This document shows positions 28,201 through 37,844 of a stretch of DNA of 64,000 nt, piece after piece. The stretch is taken from the NCBI GenBank assembly GCA_936440205.1, contig OW387145.1, positions 32,801,075 through 32,865,074 on the forward strand. Reading direction: 5' to 3'. Source of the stretch: Lepidonotus clava. Lineage: Eukaryota > Annelida > Polychaeta > Phyllodocida > Polynoidae. Every line of letters starts with the position of its first letter. Position 1 is the stretch's first letter. Under the pieces are notes generated by a model. It was not told the DNA's origin. It saw only the letters and a list, made by a program, of their open reading frames with translations, and ran no database searches. The translations under genes were made by a program, and so were the position numbers.

Positions 28201-31165
28201 CAAAAGGTTAGAAAAATGTAAAATTCGTGAAAAAAATCCACTCAATTATTGGCCCACACTGTACATAGCATGTCAGTTAAGTCATGGTACTGGTAGGACA
28301 CCTAGTGAGAAGAACAGGTACTTCAGGAAGAGCCTCACCGCCCCACCGAGCACACAGAGCTAAGCCAGCTGTGCTGAGTCATTCTGGTTTCCTGTGTCTT
28401 TAAAACGTTTTATGTGTTTAAAAAACGTTTCCTGTGTTAAAAACTCCCCCGTGTGTTATAAGAATCATTTTAATAATATGAAATAATGATATCGTCTCAG
28501 CAACGGTAACTTAAGAAAGAACAGAAATTACAACTGTGTTATGATTTCTTAACAATGACAGTTTTATGAATTCCACGGGATTAAAACATATTACACGATC
28601 TCATCTCACACCAAAGACAAATAATTTCTGCGATTTTATTCCCCAAAGGTCCGAAATTTAACCGAAAGTTATACGTTATCATATTCGCTAGTTCACAACT
28701 CAATAACTCTTCGAAACTCCATACTCTGATATGCTCATGAGTTGCTCATAATAACACCCCCATTTCCAATCTAACGCCTTTCCTAACGAGCCAAAGCCAA
28801 ACTAACAAAATGCGTCCCCTTTTTTGCGCTTCTTGTTTTCCTGCTGCCGCCCACCTCCCACCACCACTCTCCACCACCTCTACCACCCATCTCCAACACC
28901 AGTCGCTGCACTCCTCCGTCGGGTGCTCGTCAGAAATGTCGACGAGTCGGGAGCAGACCATCCCGCCCGACATGTCGAGTTCTTGGCTGGAGAGCGTCAA
29001 CTCCTACAATGAGCTGGAGGGCGACTCGGCCATTCTGTCCGACTCGCTCGACTGTGGCGGCGGACTGGTGGGCTGGGCGCAAACCCAGGCAGAGAATGGC
29101 CGGCCCGAGAGTCCGCTGCAGTTTGATCACGAAGAGGTCCTGCGTATAGATACAGATGTATGTAAACCAAAAAAAAAAAAAAAAAATAGATGAAATTATT
29201 TTTTTATCATTTCTTATTTCTTTAAAATTCACCATTCTTACCTAGACTGTTTTTCGACCAAAAACAGGAAACCGGAATGAACTGTGACTGTTTGCGCATC
29301 TTGCTGTTAGCTGTTAGGTTTCTTTTGTGCATGATGTGGTTATTTGATTTTATGCATGTCGTTCTTTAATCTTTGTTATTTTCCCTTTTAGCCGTCTGTT
29401 TTGATGTCTATTTGTTGTTGATTGTGAAGTCTCAACTCAGTTGATTGTGAAGTGTTCATTCAGTTGATTGTGAACTGTTCACTCAGTACTGCACAGATGC
29501 ACCTTGATGTACCCATGTTTAGCATCTACTCATATCAGTTTAATTGACTTATCATACATTTCCCTTCAGTCTAGATTTCTCACCTACTTTATTGTCTCTT
29601 TCTGGCAAAAGCATCGTCTTTATCACGCAATGTTTTGTCTTCCTATTTAGGACAAGATTTACATCAAAATCCCAACAAAAATATATAAGATTACTTAAAA
29701 TTGTGAATAATAATTAGCTTCAATGAAAATTAAATATATATTCCTATTCATTATCTATTTCATTTCCTAAGCTGCATAGAGTCTTCCGACACAAAATTGG
29801 TTATATATCCGTTCGCAATCAATTATGCCATTTAATGTAGCATGCCGTACGAAGTCCGTATGTGACGAATTCACTTTTCACAACTAATCAGATACTGATA
29901 AAATGATCTGTAAATCGCATCGCTAAAACCACTGAGAAAACACAATAGAAATACTCTATATAATTATACCTTTCAAAGTTTGAATTATCTAAATATATCA
30001 GGTATCGATCTAAGTTCTGGTACATTAAGAAGACAATAATGATTCAAAGCATGATTCGTCGTATCATCTCTTTTCACTCCTATTGTGCACTATTTGTGAT
30101 AGAACTATTTTATTTGTATTCAGGGCTTAATTGCATTTTAAACACCACTATTTTTGTTGCATTAGTCGCATAGCACTCCAATAATAGTCAAAGTAATACC
30201 TAAACTCGAATAAAACTTGGGGACGAACTGTCTGTCCAGTGAAATATAGTCGACATATTACAGTTAGTAACTATGGAAAGAGAATACTTCTGTGTATTAA
30301 TCTGTTTTTTTTTCGAATGGTAAGCTGATGAAGGCCTCCATATTACAGAAAAAGATATTGGAAAATCTTATAAATGTTTAACATACAAATAAAACCGCTC
30401 ATGTTGATATTATAAATCAGCAATCCAATTCAAGTTATTAACACATGCGTTTTAAGTAAGGCATATGGTTCCCTCCTCACAACCTCGATCTAATTTAGTT
30501 ATTTATGTTTTCAGCAACAATCAGAGGCCTCTGCCGCTTCTCCGATGAGAAATAACGGTAACGGTAACGGAGACGCCGGCAGTATGGACTCCTTAGACAT
30601 TGTCCAGGTAGGGCTTGGCTGATTTTCGAAAATTTGATTTCCAATATTTCTGCACTTTTTGCTTTAATATGAAACCATAGGGACGCAGAATAGGTTTTAA
30701 TGTATTTACTGTATGTAACTTTGTATACCTTTGGGTGGGGACACGTGTAATTTGTATTCAACTTCTTTTTCAAGGGAATCACAGAATGTATAAGCTGGGT
30801 TTTAATCTTTGTCTTGTATATACACGGTAGATACACAGATAAACATTCGTCATTTTGGTCGACCATATCTCACAATTATATCAGTACCTTTTTTCAGTAT
30901 AACAGAAGCTTAATTTTTTAAGCTTTATTTGTCTTAAAGCTTCCTTTGCACTTTCTTTAAGCTTGTCCCTCCATATAAGCTTCCTTCTCCCATACAGGTG
31001 GTGAAGTACTCGCAGTCCGACATGAATCGGATGCGGAAGGAGATCGAGTTGGACATGCAGGCCAAGGTCTTACTGAAGGAACGCAATTGGCAGGCCAACT
31101 TCGACGAGGTGACCAAGGAGCGAGATGCGCTCAAACAGGCCAACACAGAAATGGGGTAGGTTTGG

Positions 31166-31218
<53 letters not shown>

Positions 31219-34200
31219 ATTGTTATTGTTGTTGTTGTTTTTTAATCTATTTTTTAAAACATTTCACTTCATAAAGGGATGTAAGGTAGGTTTCATATTT
31301 CTGGTTCATTTCAGATTTACATCCCTGTTCATTGATAGTCACCCAGTATTTCCAAGAGGTTTAAGAATCTGTTTTAAGCAGCCTGGTTTAACTCCTAAAA
31401 ATCTGTGTTAAGAACATCTGTAAAGCATTGATACTGTCGGTGTTTGAAAAAAGAAGATCTTAAGAAAACATTGCTTTAGTTAAGCATATTTTCTTCAACA
31501 GTCCTTGGATTATCTTCACATAACATATTATTTGGTTTCATAATATGAACTAAAGATATGAGTTAATCCTTCAGTACCGTTTGACTTTTCAAAGCTATAT
31601 TGAACCTTAACTGTACTTGATTCGGGAAATGTATTTTTAAAACCACAATGTTTAACATTTGCTCTCACTTTTCAGGACAATTGTTGTCGAGTACGAACGG
31701 AGTATCGCACAAACAATTGGTACGTATCTTAATCAATGTTCTACTTGCCAGAGAAAAGGGAAAGGTTTTCATTTTAAACATTAACCCTGATATTTTAGAT
31801 GTTTTTCCAAATTTATTTGTGGTTAGATAAAACAAAAAAGCGTAAGCATTTTATTTCCGGAGGTACACCTGTTATTTCCCATGTTTTCTGGATTAGAAAA
31901 GAAGGTTAATTCGTCATTTGATATCTAGGGTAAAACTGAAGTTGTTTATTTCAGAACTCGGCTTGATATCTAACTATAATCGAGGTAAACATTGATTGTG
32001 ACAGTGGTCCCAAGTGCCCCACCTTGACTTAGTTTACTAGATCCCCGGTGAACTCACTTATACTGGACTGCACATGAAACTTGACCCAGAGTTGAACGAA
32101 TTAACAAGACTAATTTAAGAGTTTATACGATCCCTTAATCAAGCTTATTTTTGTTGGGGTGTGAATTTCTCGAAGTTAACTTCCAGAGGATATTTGAATG
32201 GTTTGGAAATAAGTGCAAAGGGGAATTCGTGTTTTGAAATTGTGTGTGGAAATACTGACAATTTATAGGCATTGGATGTTTTATAATGCAACATTTTATT
32301 AATACCTCAAGCAAGTTTAACAGTGTTTTACGAGTGTGAATTGCGATTTTGCTTGGATTGCATTGAGGATTTTTACAAAAAGCATTCAGACCTGTGGTGA
32401 CAAACTAAAGTAAGGTATTGGACATCAAGGTAATATATCGAAATTGGAAGTTCCCAAACGAAATTTTATCATAGTTAAATTATATTTGTTCAACGCAGAT
32501 CTGAATTTGTGAGTTATGCAGGACGGGGTAAAATGTGTTTGATGATTAGTTTTTCATCTTTCGACATATTGAAAGAGAATTGTTTCGTCTTGTCTCGTTC
32601 TCGTTACTTTGTTATACTGTAAACCTATTACCCAGAACAAATAAAAAAAGTGAACTGAATAACCGTGGGAGAAAATAATTATGTTAATTTCTCAACAGAG
32701 GAAAATTAAACATGCCTTAATTTACATTTTAATGGAAAAATTCATACATACCTACGTTCCTTAAATTACCATCTTGACCCTAGCTTTAGGTCATGTTAGC
32801 ATATTTCATGAATATGCATGAGTATCTATATGTCCTTTAAAAACTACAGTAGTGTATTATGAATAACATTTATTTGCGTGGAATCTTATTTCCTAATCTT
32901 ATTGCTTAGTTCATATTCTGAAGATATTCGATTTCCTGAAACGTAATGCCAATTTATAAACGTAATATAATCGATGTTTCCTTCATACAATTAGTAGAAT
33001 TCTGACGCAAGTCCCTACCAATGCTTTACCTAGTGTTTCTTTTATTCAATTTTAGCGCTTTCGAAAAAGAAAGGTGACCCCCTTGACGAAGAAAACTTAG
33101 CATGAATATTGTAGCAGTATTAAGTCCTTTCGCCTCTCGAAATATATTTCCTTTTATTCTCCTTTGCCTCCCAATGCGTAATATTCGATATGATTAGTTA
33201 CTGAGAAATTATATAATTTAAATGGTTATTCTAGATGTAAGTGTTCCTTGAATTACCCCTAATATGGCCTTACATTATAGTTGCATGAGTATTTATGTGT
33301 ATGCGTCTTCCCTTTTACCGTGTTGTCCGTGTTTCGTCTATCAAAATTTGAAGATTATCATTGGATAACTTACTATCGTTTTATCTTAGGAATCTATTTG
33401 AAAGTTAGCCTACTGTTCGTTACAGTATCAGTATTCTAGCCTTCAGCATATCTGATATGGCATACATGTGTAAATGAATAGAATCACAAAATTTCAAATA
33501 ACAAGAATTTTCATGGAATCCCAGAGAACAGAACATAGGTAGAACATCGGTTTCCACTCATGAATCTTGAAGTATGTTTTAAAATCAAAACGATGTATGT
33601 GTAAAAAAAAAAAAGATTTTAATTCGAACTTAAACCAGTTTACTCTGAAAGTTTACACTTGACTGCCAGTCATATATAGCTGAAAGTTATCCCTCTAATG
33701 TCAAGCTGCATGGTCATTATGGGAAACAAACATTTCCTTTACAGACCTATGTGTTTAAGACCAAATAATTATAAGGGCTTCTACTAAATACAGCATCATG
33801 ATATTGTAATGCATGTTGCTATGCTGCTATGATATCAATAAGTTTCATGTTTATATGATTTACAGCAATAGGAAGTTTATGTTGATATTCAGACCAAGAG
33901 TTTTACTAAGAATCTGAACAATTATTACGTAGGCTTCGCTACTATTTTATTTTACTTCATCACAAGTAATATTCTTATGTGCTTCAGAAAATCATTATAG
34001 TCAAAATCGTAAGTTAGATAAAAAAAAATCTGGTATCGGAGGTAAGTTTTAAAAAGTGAATTGCCCAAATTCTTTTCTATCCAAAAAAAAAAAAATCCGT
34101 TTTAAAACATCTAACAAAAATATCAGTTTTTAAAGAAAACTAAATATAAATTTTCCTTGTGCAATTAACAGAGGAAAAAGAAGACTCCCTCAACTCAACC

Positions 34201-37200
34201 AAGGACAACTTAAAAGAGGTTGTCCAAGAACGAGATCAGGTAAGTTTTCAATACTGCTGTAGGCATCAACTGGTTATCGATTAATGCCACGTTTTACAGG
34301 ATAAGAGTGAGTTGTAGATAGGATTGTCTTACGAAATTATTGAACCGTCTAAACGATATTGTCAGACATTTTCAGAACCATCATATTATTGTGGACAAAT
34401 GATTGAATATAGGAAATCCCATATTTTTTAAACCAAATGCATATTGTACGATAGATAAATGATATGTACATTTTTTGGTAAAGATTTTTATTGTTATTTT
34501 ACACAAATATAAGATAATCCCTTGTGTTTCAGGCTCTCGAAGATCTGCAATCTGTCGAGTCAGCATTCTCAGACTTACATAGACGGTTTGAAAAGACCAA
34601 GGCTTCAGTAGAAAACTTCAAAAAGGTGAGATTACATAGTTTATATCCTGATTACTACTCTAAAACATTCAGTTTACGTCGTTGGAAGATATTTTATAAT
34701 TTACACAATGTAGATGGTTATCTCATTTCGAATTAATCTCGTAGATTTACTTTTGCAAAGTTGATTCAATAATATTTCATTACCATGGCTGTCATGATTA
34801 ATATCTCCGGTGACACCCGAAAAAATATCCGGTATAAAACGTTATCATTTTTATGGTATTTTATTCAATTTCAGAATGAAGTAACGTTAAAGAAATGTGT
34901 AGCAGATCTCCAGGGGAAATTAAAGAAGCAAGAACAGAAAAACCAAGCCATTAAAGAGAAGGCCGAGGAGAAAATTGAGGGGTACGTAGAAACAATTGTA
35001 CATCATTTATCATTCTTAGAGGTTTTTTTTAGATAAATGTTCGAGTAAACTGCCCGAAATTCAATACTTTAACAAGTGAAAATATCTCAACTTTTAACTA
35101 TTCACACCAACCCAAACACAAGATTTTTTTATGGACCGCCCTTTTTCTCCGTTTTCGTCCAGTGGATAACGTCGATAGTCCGATATATCGGAGTCATAGG
35201 TCATCCCAAACTGCTTGAACCAGCGAAAATATGTCTAGAGAGTGAGCAGAGATCGCTGGTAACCAGCGGAGGGGGGACACTGTGCGTGTTGGTGGTATTG
35301 TGAACCTGGTCAGAGAGTGATGGTTTTCTCATAGGAAATGCCTTGAGAGTGTAGAAATTTGCATAAAAAAGGCGTTACCTGGAGATTGACGAGATGATGT
35401 CATAATAATATTCTAAAAATAGACTGAAACTAGGTCGGGAATACCCCTTTCCCCCACTGGGCGCGGCCATATTGGAATCTATGCTTACACTCTCAAGCCA
35501 CATAAGATGGCGTTGTTCATGAGTATTTGATCAGTGACGTCATCAGAATGGTTGTAGTAATCTCAAACCCTGTACCTGTCTCTCTGTCTTTCTCTGTCTC
35601 CCTCCCTCTCTCCCTCCCTCCCCTCCCTCCTCTCTCTCTCTCCCTTTCAGCTATTTAAAGGTGAACTGACAAGGAAAAGCAAAAGTTTCTGCACTACCTC
35701 GGAAGTAACTCTATATATACCACTATAAACATTTACCAGTTGCCCTGGGTCGTATAGCCTTACCTTATATTCATAAGTAGCTGTTTGTCAAATGCGAAAC
35801 CACTCTCACACCCTGACCAACTAAGGGTTCGGGATTAGGCAGAGGTGAGAAAATGTGACGTCAGAGTATGTGCACAAGATTACAGTGGCTTGATACCACT
35901 GTAGGGATGCGCGCGAAATTTACTGTAACTGTACTCATACCAAATGCATTGTAAAGTATTATATATCAAATAAAAACTGATAACTCAGCTATCAATATGT
36001 ACTAATCATGTAATAACATGACTGTTTAAAAAAACGCTATCATCATGTTGGACCAATCATGTAATAACATGACTGTTTAAAAAAACGCTATCATCATGTT
36101 GGACCAATCAGCTGTGAACCTGCTTAAGGTTACACACACTCTGACGTCACAGATCTTGGAGATAAGCTCTTGAGTGGCTGTGGTATCCTGAACTGGGGTG
36201 TTAGAAATACTCAGTCTTCAATATGATTTTTCAGGGTTTTACAAACTGAGAGATGCCTCATACTTTCACCAAATGTTATCTATATATGGTTATGATTGAC
36301 ATATAAATTTTAAAATGGCATGTCCGTTCACCTTTAACAAGGTGGATAAGACGGAGCTTTTGGGTTCTTTAGAACCCAGCATACTTGATCTTGTATTGTT
36401 TTTCTGTTCTTATATAGCTGCCTCGAATGTATTAACGATTTGATGTTTTCTAAATTTAACATCCTCTACAGTTTTTCAGATGAAATTCTGAATAATGTCG
36501 TTATACATCCTTAAGACGAAGAAGTTCATAACGTTATGTTCAATTATCATAAAATTGTTAAAAACAATATAGGTAACGTAACGTTCAATATCATTCAAAA
36601 TTTTGATAACAACATTGCTTATCAAAACGTTACCCAATGCTTTCATTTAGAATACATTTTATAACGATTCTTTAACATAATGTTTGAATTAATAACGTTT
36701 ATTGCCCTACCATAATGTTAAACAACGTTACTAACCAATGTTATCCCCCCTCAGGCTGGCGGTGGACCTGGAGCGGTCGAAGAAGGAGCACCAGACGGAG
36801 CTGATGAGGCTGCAGGCGGCCATCCGCAAACTGGAGCTACAGAGTCAGAGCCTCGAGAGTTCGCTAGAGCAGAAGGTAGGCAGAGTTTGACTTTGAGTAG
36901 TTTTGTTGTCTTTTAGTCAAAATAGACAACATAATTTGTCTAAAGCTGCGTCCCCACTTGGGCAACTAAAATATTAGCCCCCGGGCGATTAGTGTTAACC
37001 CTTTCTTCCATGGGCGACTAGAGCTAGATTTTGGTCTTGGTCGCCCATGGAAGAAAGGGTTAACACTGGTCGCTCAGCTACTAAAATCATCGTCACCCAA
37101 GTGGGGACGTGACTTAAGAGTTTGTTCCTTATATCTGAGGCAACGGTGGTATGAATGTAGGTTTTTTTTTTGCCTCAACCTTTGGCAAGATGGTACGGTC

Positions 37201-37536
37201 TTCTGTCAAAGATTGAATAGTCCCGGATTACCCACCAAATTCTCCAAGCAATTTTAAAATCGCCAGCAATAATGACGTATCAGTACGTTCAATGCCTTTA
37301 AGCAGAGCATGGCAAAGTATACGTCCAAAGCGTACAGTAGAACACAGACTTTGGCACGGACAACTCAATACAAATCTTTAGATGAGTGAAGTATTTTCGA
37401 GAGATGGTCTCACAATTGATAAAAACAAGTAAATGTGGATACTATATGTAAATCATTCTATTTTTTTCAGACGAGGGAGAACAAGGAATTGACTGCCATC
37501 TGTGACGAACTTATCTCCAAAGTAGGCACCCAATAG
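1135..37536 (+). CDS. TACC: TACC-family coiled-coil protein (5' end not identified)
   Basis: TACC proteins bind microtubule-plus-end and centrosome partners (ch-TOG/XMAP215, Aurora A, clathrin in vertebrates) and stabilise spindle microtubules. Fourteen exons are joined in phase: 1135-1204, 25427-25482, 25794-25863, 26676-26730, 27357-27510, 28903-29157, 30515-30607, 30998-31155, 31676-31719, 34172-34239, 34533-34625, 34875-34981, 36755-36875 and 37471-37536 (stop). They total 1,410 nt, 469 residues plus stop. Residues 1-23 carry the family segment ending RQSLYMKFD. Residues 24-251 are acidic, Ser/Pro/Gly-rich linker. Residues 252-466 are the TACC domain: YSQSDMN at its start, then IVVEYERSIAQTI, AFSDLHRRFEK, NEVTLKKCV and ENKELTAICDELISK near the C-terminus. 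Family identity is certain from the coiled coil. The initiator exon is unknown; orthology to a single vertebrate TACC is not assigned. Confidence 0.93.
3440..3560 (-). mobile_element. possible tRNA-derived SINE head
   Basis: Read on the minus strand from about 3551, the sequence runs GAGCCGTGGCAGAGTGG, a good match to the start of a tRNA and to the Pol III box A (TGGCNNAGTGG). A degenerate box-B-like stretch around GTGAGCCCGTGG follows about 50 bases later. No body or tail could be delimited, so the family and length are unknown. It could be a decayed tRNA pseudogene instead. Confidence 0.35.
3633..3708 (+). repeat. dispersed repeat, copy 1 of 3
   Basis: About 76 bp running from GTAGACCGTAGTTACGTCC to GGTCATGAAAGGACTA. 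The same start and end blocks, with a variable middle, recur at 3740-3818 and 9330-9407 in the same orientation. No terminal repeats or coding capacity are visible; the repeat type is unknown. Confidence 0.65.
3740..3818 (+). repeat. dispersed repeat, copy 2 of 3
   Basis: It begins GTACACTGTAGTTCCACCC and ends GTCGTGGAAGGACTA, about 30 bases after copy 1. The two form a diverged direct pair. Confidence 0.6.
9330..9407 (+). repeat. dispersed repeat, copy 3 of 3
   Basis: It begins GTAGACTGTAGTTACATCC and ends GGTCATGGAAGGACTA. It is 5.6 kb from the other two copies, so this is a dispersed family rather than a purely local duplication. Confidence 0.65.
10202..10460. repeat. tandem repeat, 91-94 bp unit, three copies
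   Basis: Units start at CCTATCGTTGTCCAAAATAT (10202), at the same words at 10296 and at the diverged CCTGTCGTCTAAAATATAC at 10387. Each unit also carries an AGCCCATG-like block and CACTGTTTGCAAAA. It is non-coding. Confidence 0.75.
12499..12614. repeat. direct repeat of about 40 bp
   Basis: The blocks at 12499-12538 and 12575-12614 share GAATTTCTTAGGGTTGT and a following CGATTTG. Spacer and copies are diverged and non-coding. Confidence 0.55.
13611..13646. repeat. perfect 18-bp tandem duplication
   Basis: AGTGGCTAATGATTGAGC occurs twice head to tail. Confidence 0.85.
13932..14202. repeat. tandem duplication, 136-bp unit
   Basis: Copy 1 (13932-14067) and copy 2 (14068-14202) share GAGAGATATTAAGCT at the start, ATACCAGGATATACTTTCT in the middle and TACATATACATGTC at the end. 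Short open frames across it are by-products of the repeat. Confidence 0.85.
14321..14535 (+). mobile_element. MITE-like element, family A, copy 1
   Basis: About 210 bp beginning AAGCCTATACTCCACTAGGC. It is collinear with the reverse complement of 40225-40440: both share ends with CCACTAGGCGATT, a central GTGCTACATATCA-like block and CTTTCTAATGATATATAACAT. There is no coding capacity. Matching ends and two dispersed copies in opposite orientation indicate a short non-autonomous DNA transposon; the superfamily is undetermined. Confidence 0.7.
15598..15898. mobile_element. MITE with CAGGGTACCAA terminal inverted repeats
   Basis: A 301-bp element with perfect 11-bp terminal inverted repeats: CAGGGTACCAA on the left and TTGGTACCCTG on the right. 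The interior repeats CAGGGAAA-type words (lines of ACACAGGGAA) and has no coding capacity. The CAGGG end fits hAT-like non-autonomous elements, but I find no clear 8-bp target duplication, so the superfamily is an inference. Confidence 0.75.
19180..19240. repeat. tandem duplication, 31-bp unit
   Basis: AATTGATCTGGCACATG followed by a TGCCCTTGGGG block occurs at 19180 and again at 19211. Confidence 0.8.
21314..21585. repeat. direct duplication, 147-bp spacing
   Basis: Copies at 21314-21436 and 21461-21585 share CATAAAAACATTCCAATT, CCTTAGCATAATTG and TATCAATGAATCT. The short minus-strand open frame across the region reads the same repeat twice and is not taken as a gene. Confidence 0.8.
22213..22322. 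repeat. tandem duplication, 55-bp unit
   Basis: Two nearly identical copies meet at 22268. Each runs from ATTGCTTAATACAT to GTGGTATTAAAGCTG. Confidence 0.9.
23010..23560. repeat. 22-bp minisatellite, about 23 copies
   Basis: The consensus unit is close to GGCCACCAAGCTGCTCACAC plus TG. Units alternate between CAGAAC and CACACT endings, giving a partial 44-bp higher-order pattern, and two units carry a 6-bp AGCAGA insertion. Because 22 is not a multiple of 3, the array reads open in several frames and yields Leu/His/Thr-rich peptides with no known domain. Confidence 0.95.
25427..25482 (+). CDS. TACC: TACC exon b
   Basis: 56 nt, phase 1 to 0, between TATTTTCAG and GTAAGG. It encodes the linker APTDGSWDMINKYDNTNGE, the first codon being split with the exon at 1135. 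The phase match across 24 kb supports direct splicing. Confidence 0.75.
25794..25863 (+). CDS. TACC: TACC exon c (second RQSLY motif)
   Basis: 70 nt, phase 0 to 1, between TTGATTTCAG and GTACGG. It encodes a 23-residue segment with DSDRQSLYVRSEAP. Length, phase and the RQSLY core all equal those of the exon at 1135-1204, suggesting an old exon duplication. Confidence 0.78.
26676..26730 (+). CDS. TACC: TACC exon d
   Basis: 55 nt, phase 1 to 2, between CTCCTTCAG and GTGCGT. It encodes ALPKALARLKPQTDGAAE, a basic then neutral linker. Confidence 0.7.
27357..27510 (+). CDS. TACC: TACC exon e (Pro/Gly/Ala-rich)
   Basis: 154 nt, phase 2 to 0, between ACTTTACAG and GTGAGT. It is strongly GC-rich against an AT-rich background. 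It encodes a Pro/Ala/Gly-rich stretch, then an acidic end with DIPKDIFYNHENLP. This is linker between the N-terminal motifs and the coiled coil. Confidence 0.78.
28903..29157 (+). CDS. TACC: TACC exon f (acidic Ser-rich linker)
   Basis: 255 nt, phase 0 to 0, between CAACACCAG and GTATGT. It encodes 85 acidic, Ser-rich residues, including SSSWLESVNSYNELEGDSA and SPLQFDHEEVLRID. Open sequence continues upstream, so the acceptor at 28901-28902 is the best but not the only candidate. Confidence 0.72.
29158..30514 (+). other. TACC intron, nothing recognised
   Basis: AT-rich, with a poly-A run near 29168-29186 and short TTGATTGTGAA repeats near 29418-29480. I see no gene or delimited mobile element. 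Confidence 0.6.
30515..30607 (+). CDS. TACC: TACC exon g
   Basis: 93 nt, phase 0 to 0, between ATGTTTTCAG and GTAGGG. It encodes 31 residues with an Asn/Gly run (NNGNGNGDAG) from a short GGTAAC repeat and ends SMDSLDIVQ, just before the TACC domain. Confidence 0.82.
30998..31155 (+). CDS. TACC: TACC domain, exon h (start of coiled coil)
   Basis: 158 nt, phase 0 to 2, between CCCATACAG and GTAGGT. It encodes VVKYSQSDMNRMRKEIELD and a following charged helix. YSQSDM corresponds to YSQKDLDA at the start of vertebrate TACC domains. Confidence 0.93.
31164..31240. repeat. (GTT)n microsatellite beside a splice donor
   Basis: About 24 GTT units with a few ATT interruptions begin roughly eight bases after the 5' splice site of the exon ending at 31155. 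Read in frame it gives a poly-leucine open frame that is not a gene. Confidence 0.95.
31676..31719 (+). CDS. TACC: TACC domain, exon i
   Basis: 44 nt, phase 2 to 1, between CTTTTCAG and GTACGT. It encodes TIVVEYERSIAQTI, closely similar to the I(V)xEYExTIAQMI heptads of vertebrate TACC1/2. Confidence 0.92.
31720..34171 (+). other. TACC intron, nothing recognised
   Basis: 2.45 kb of AT-rich sequence with short homopolymer A runs near 33606 and 34085. I see no exon, RNA gene or element with definable ends. Confidence 0.6.
34172..34239 (+). CDS. TACC: TACC domain, exon j
   Basis: 68 nt, phase 1 to 0, between AATTAACAG and GTAAGT. It encodes EEKEDSLNSTKDNLKEVVQ followed by ERDQ, a heptad-compatible charged helix. 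Confidence 0.9.
34533..34625 (+). CDS. TACC: TACC domain, exon k
   Basis: 93 nt, phase 0 to 0, between TGTGTTTCAG and GTGAGA. It encodes AFSDLHRRFEKTKASVENF, the counterpart of SFSDLFKRFEKQKEVIEG in human TACC3 and one of the best-conserved family blocks. Confidence 0.94.
34875..34981 (+). CDS. TACC: TACC domain, exon l
   Basis: 107 nt, phase 0 to 2, between CAATTTCAG and GTACGT. It encodes NEVTLKKCVADLQGKL and then a Lys/Glu/Gln-rich helix. NE(V/E)xLKKCV is diagnostic of TACC proteins. Confidence 0.94.
35578..35650. repeat. CT-rich microsatellite tract
   Basis: An almost pure pyrimidine run of TCTC/CCCT words ends in CCCTTTCAG. It resembles a very strong polypyrimidine tract, but what follows is a mobile element rather than an exon. 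Confidence 0.9.
35655..36337. mobile_element. 683-bp DNA element with TTAAAGGTGAAC ends
   Basis: The left end reads TTAAAGGTGAACTGACA. The right end is TGTCCGTTCACCTTTAA, whose reverse complement is TTAAAGGTGAACGGACA: 16 of 17 bases match. There is no transposase frame, so it is a non-autonomous element. TTAA at both tips would fit a piggyBac-type target duplication, but this could equally be part of the repeat. It contains a 51-bp tandem duplication and two blocks carrying GACGTCA. Confidence 0.8.
36004..36105. repeat. perfect-looking 51-bp tandem duplication
   Basis: Two copies (36004-36054 and 36055-36105), each running AATCATGTAATAACATGACT to CATCATGTTGGACC, lie inside the element at 35655-36337. 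Near identity points to a recent duplication. Confidence 0.93.
36755..36875 (+). CDS. TACC: TACC domain, exon m
   Basis: 121 nt, phase 2 to 0, between CCCCCTCAG and GTAGGC. It encodes LAVDLERSKKEHQTELMRL and ends SQSLESSLEQK, matching the (I)QSLEKTVEQK block of vertebrate TACCs. Confidence 0.93.
36949..37109. mobile_element. foldback (hairpin) element in the penultimate intron
   Basis: The outer arms CGTCCCCACTTGGG and CCCAAGTGGGGACG are perfect inverted repeats. Inner arms at 36991-37018 and 37040-37067 form a 28-bp inverted pair (key words GTTAACCCTTTCTTCCATGG and its complement) around a 21-base loop. A foldback MITE is likely. There is no coding capacity. Confidence 0.85.
37471..37536 (+). 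CDS. TACC: TACC terminal exon
   Basis: 66 nt including TAG, after TTTTTTTCAG. It encodes TRENKELTAICDELISKVG then TQ, matching the C-terminal TKENEELTRICDDLISKM of human TACC3. The stop is at 37534-37536. Confidence 0.95.
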   Translation, partial: TRENKELTAICDELISKVGTQ

Positions 37537-37844
37537 CCAGATGTCAGAGAACGTCCGACCACCCACTTCTAACTCCCCCACTCCGTAAACCATAGTCAGA
37601 ATTACAGACTGCTTCCAGATCTCCCCTTACATGCACCAATTGACATTAGTAACACGTATAGAACCCTATGGTTTGGCCTGGTTTCGCCAAGATACTACAT
37701 GGAAGTGTTTTTGATGGTGTGATATGGCCAGCACTCAATGGCTGAAGAGGAGGATATTGACGGAGGACGGTTATGGGTCGGTGGAAGCGAAGGATCGAGC
37801 GGGTTCGCGAGCTGATGCGGGTACATCTGTGTGAGTGAGTAGTT

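Noticed and set aside
28810-28902. Upstream extension of the TACC exon at 28903
   Set aside because: The frame stays open to 28810, but the sequence is a CCACC-rich pyrimidine tract typical of an intron end, and an acceptor in correct phase lies at 28901-28902.
31166-31411. 81-codon frame starting with poly-leucine
   Set aside because: A read-through of the GTT microsatellite in a TACC intron.
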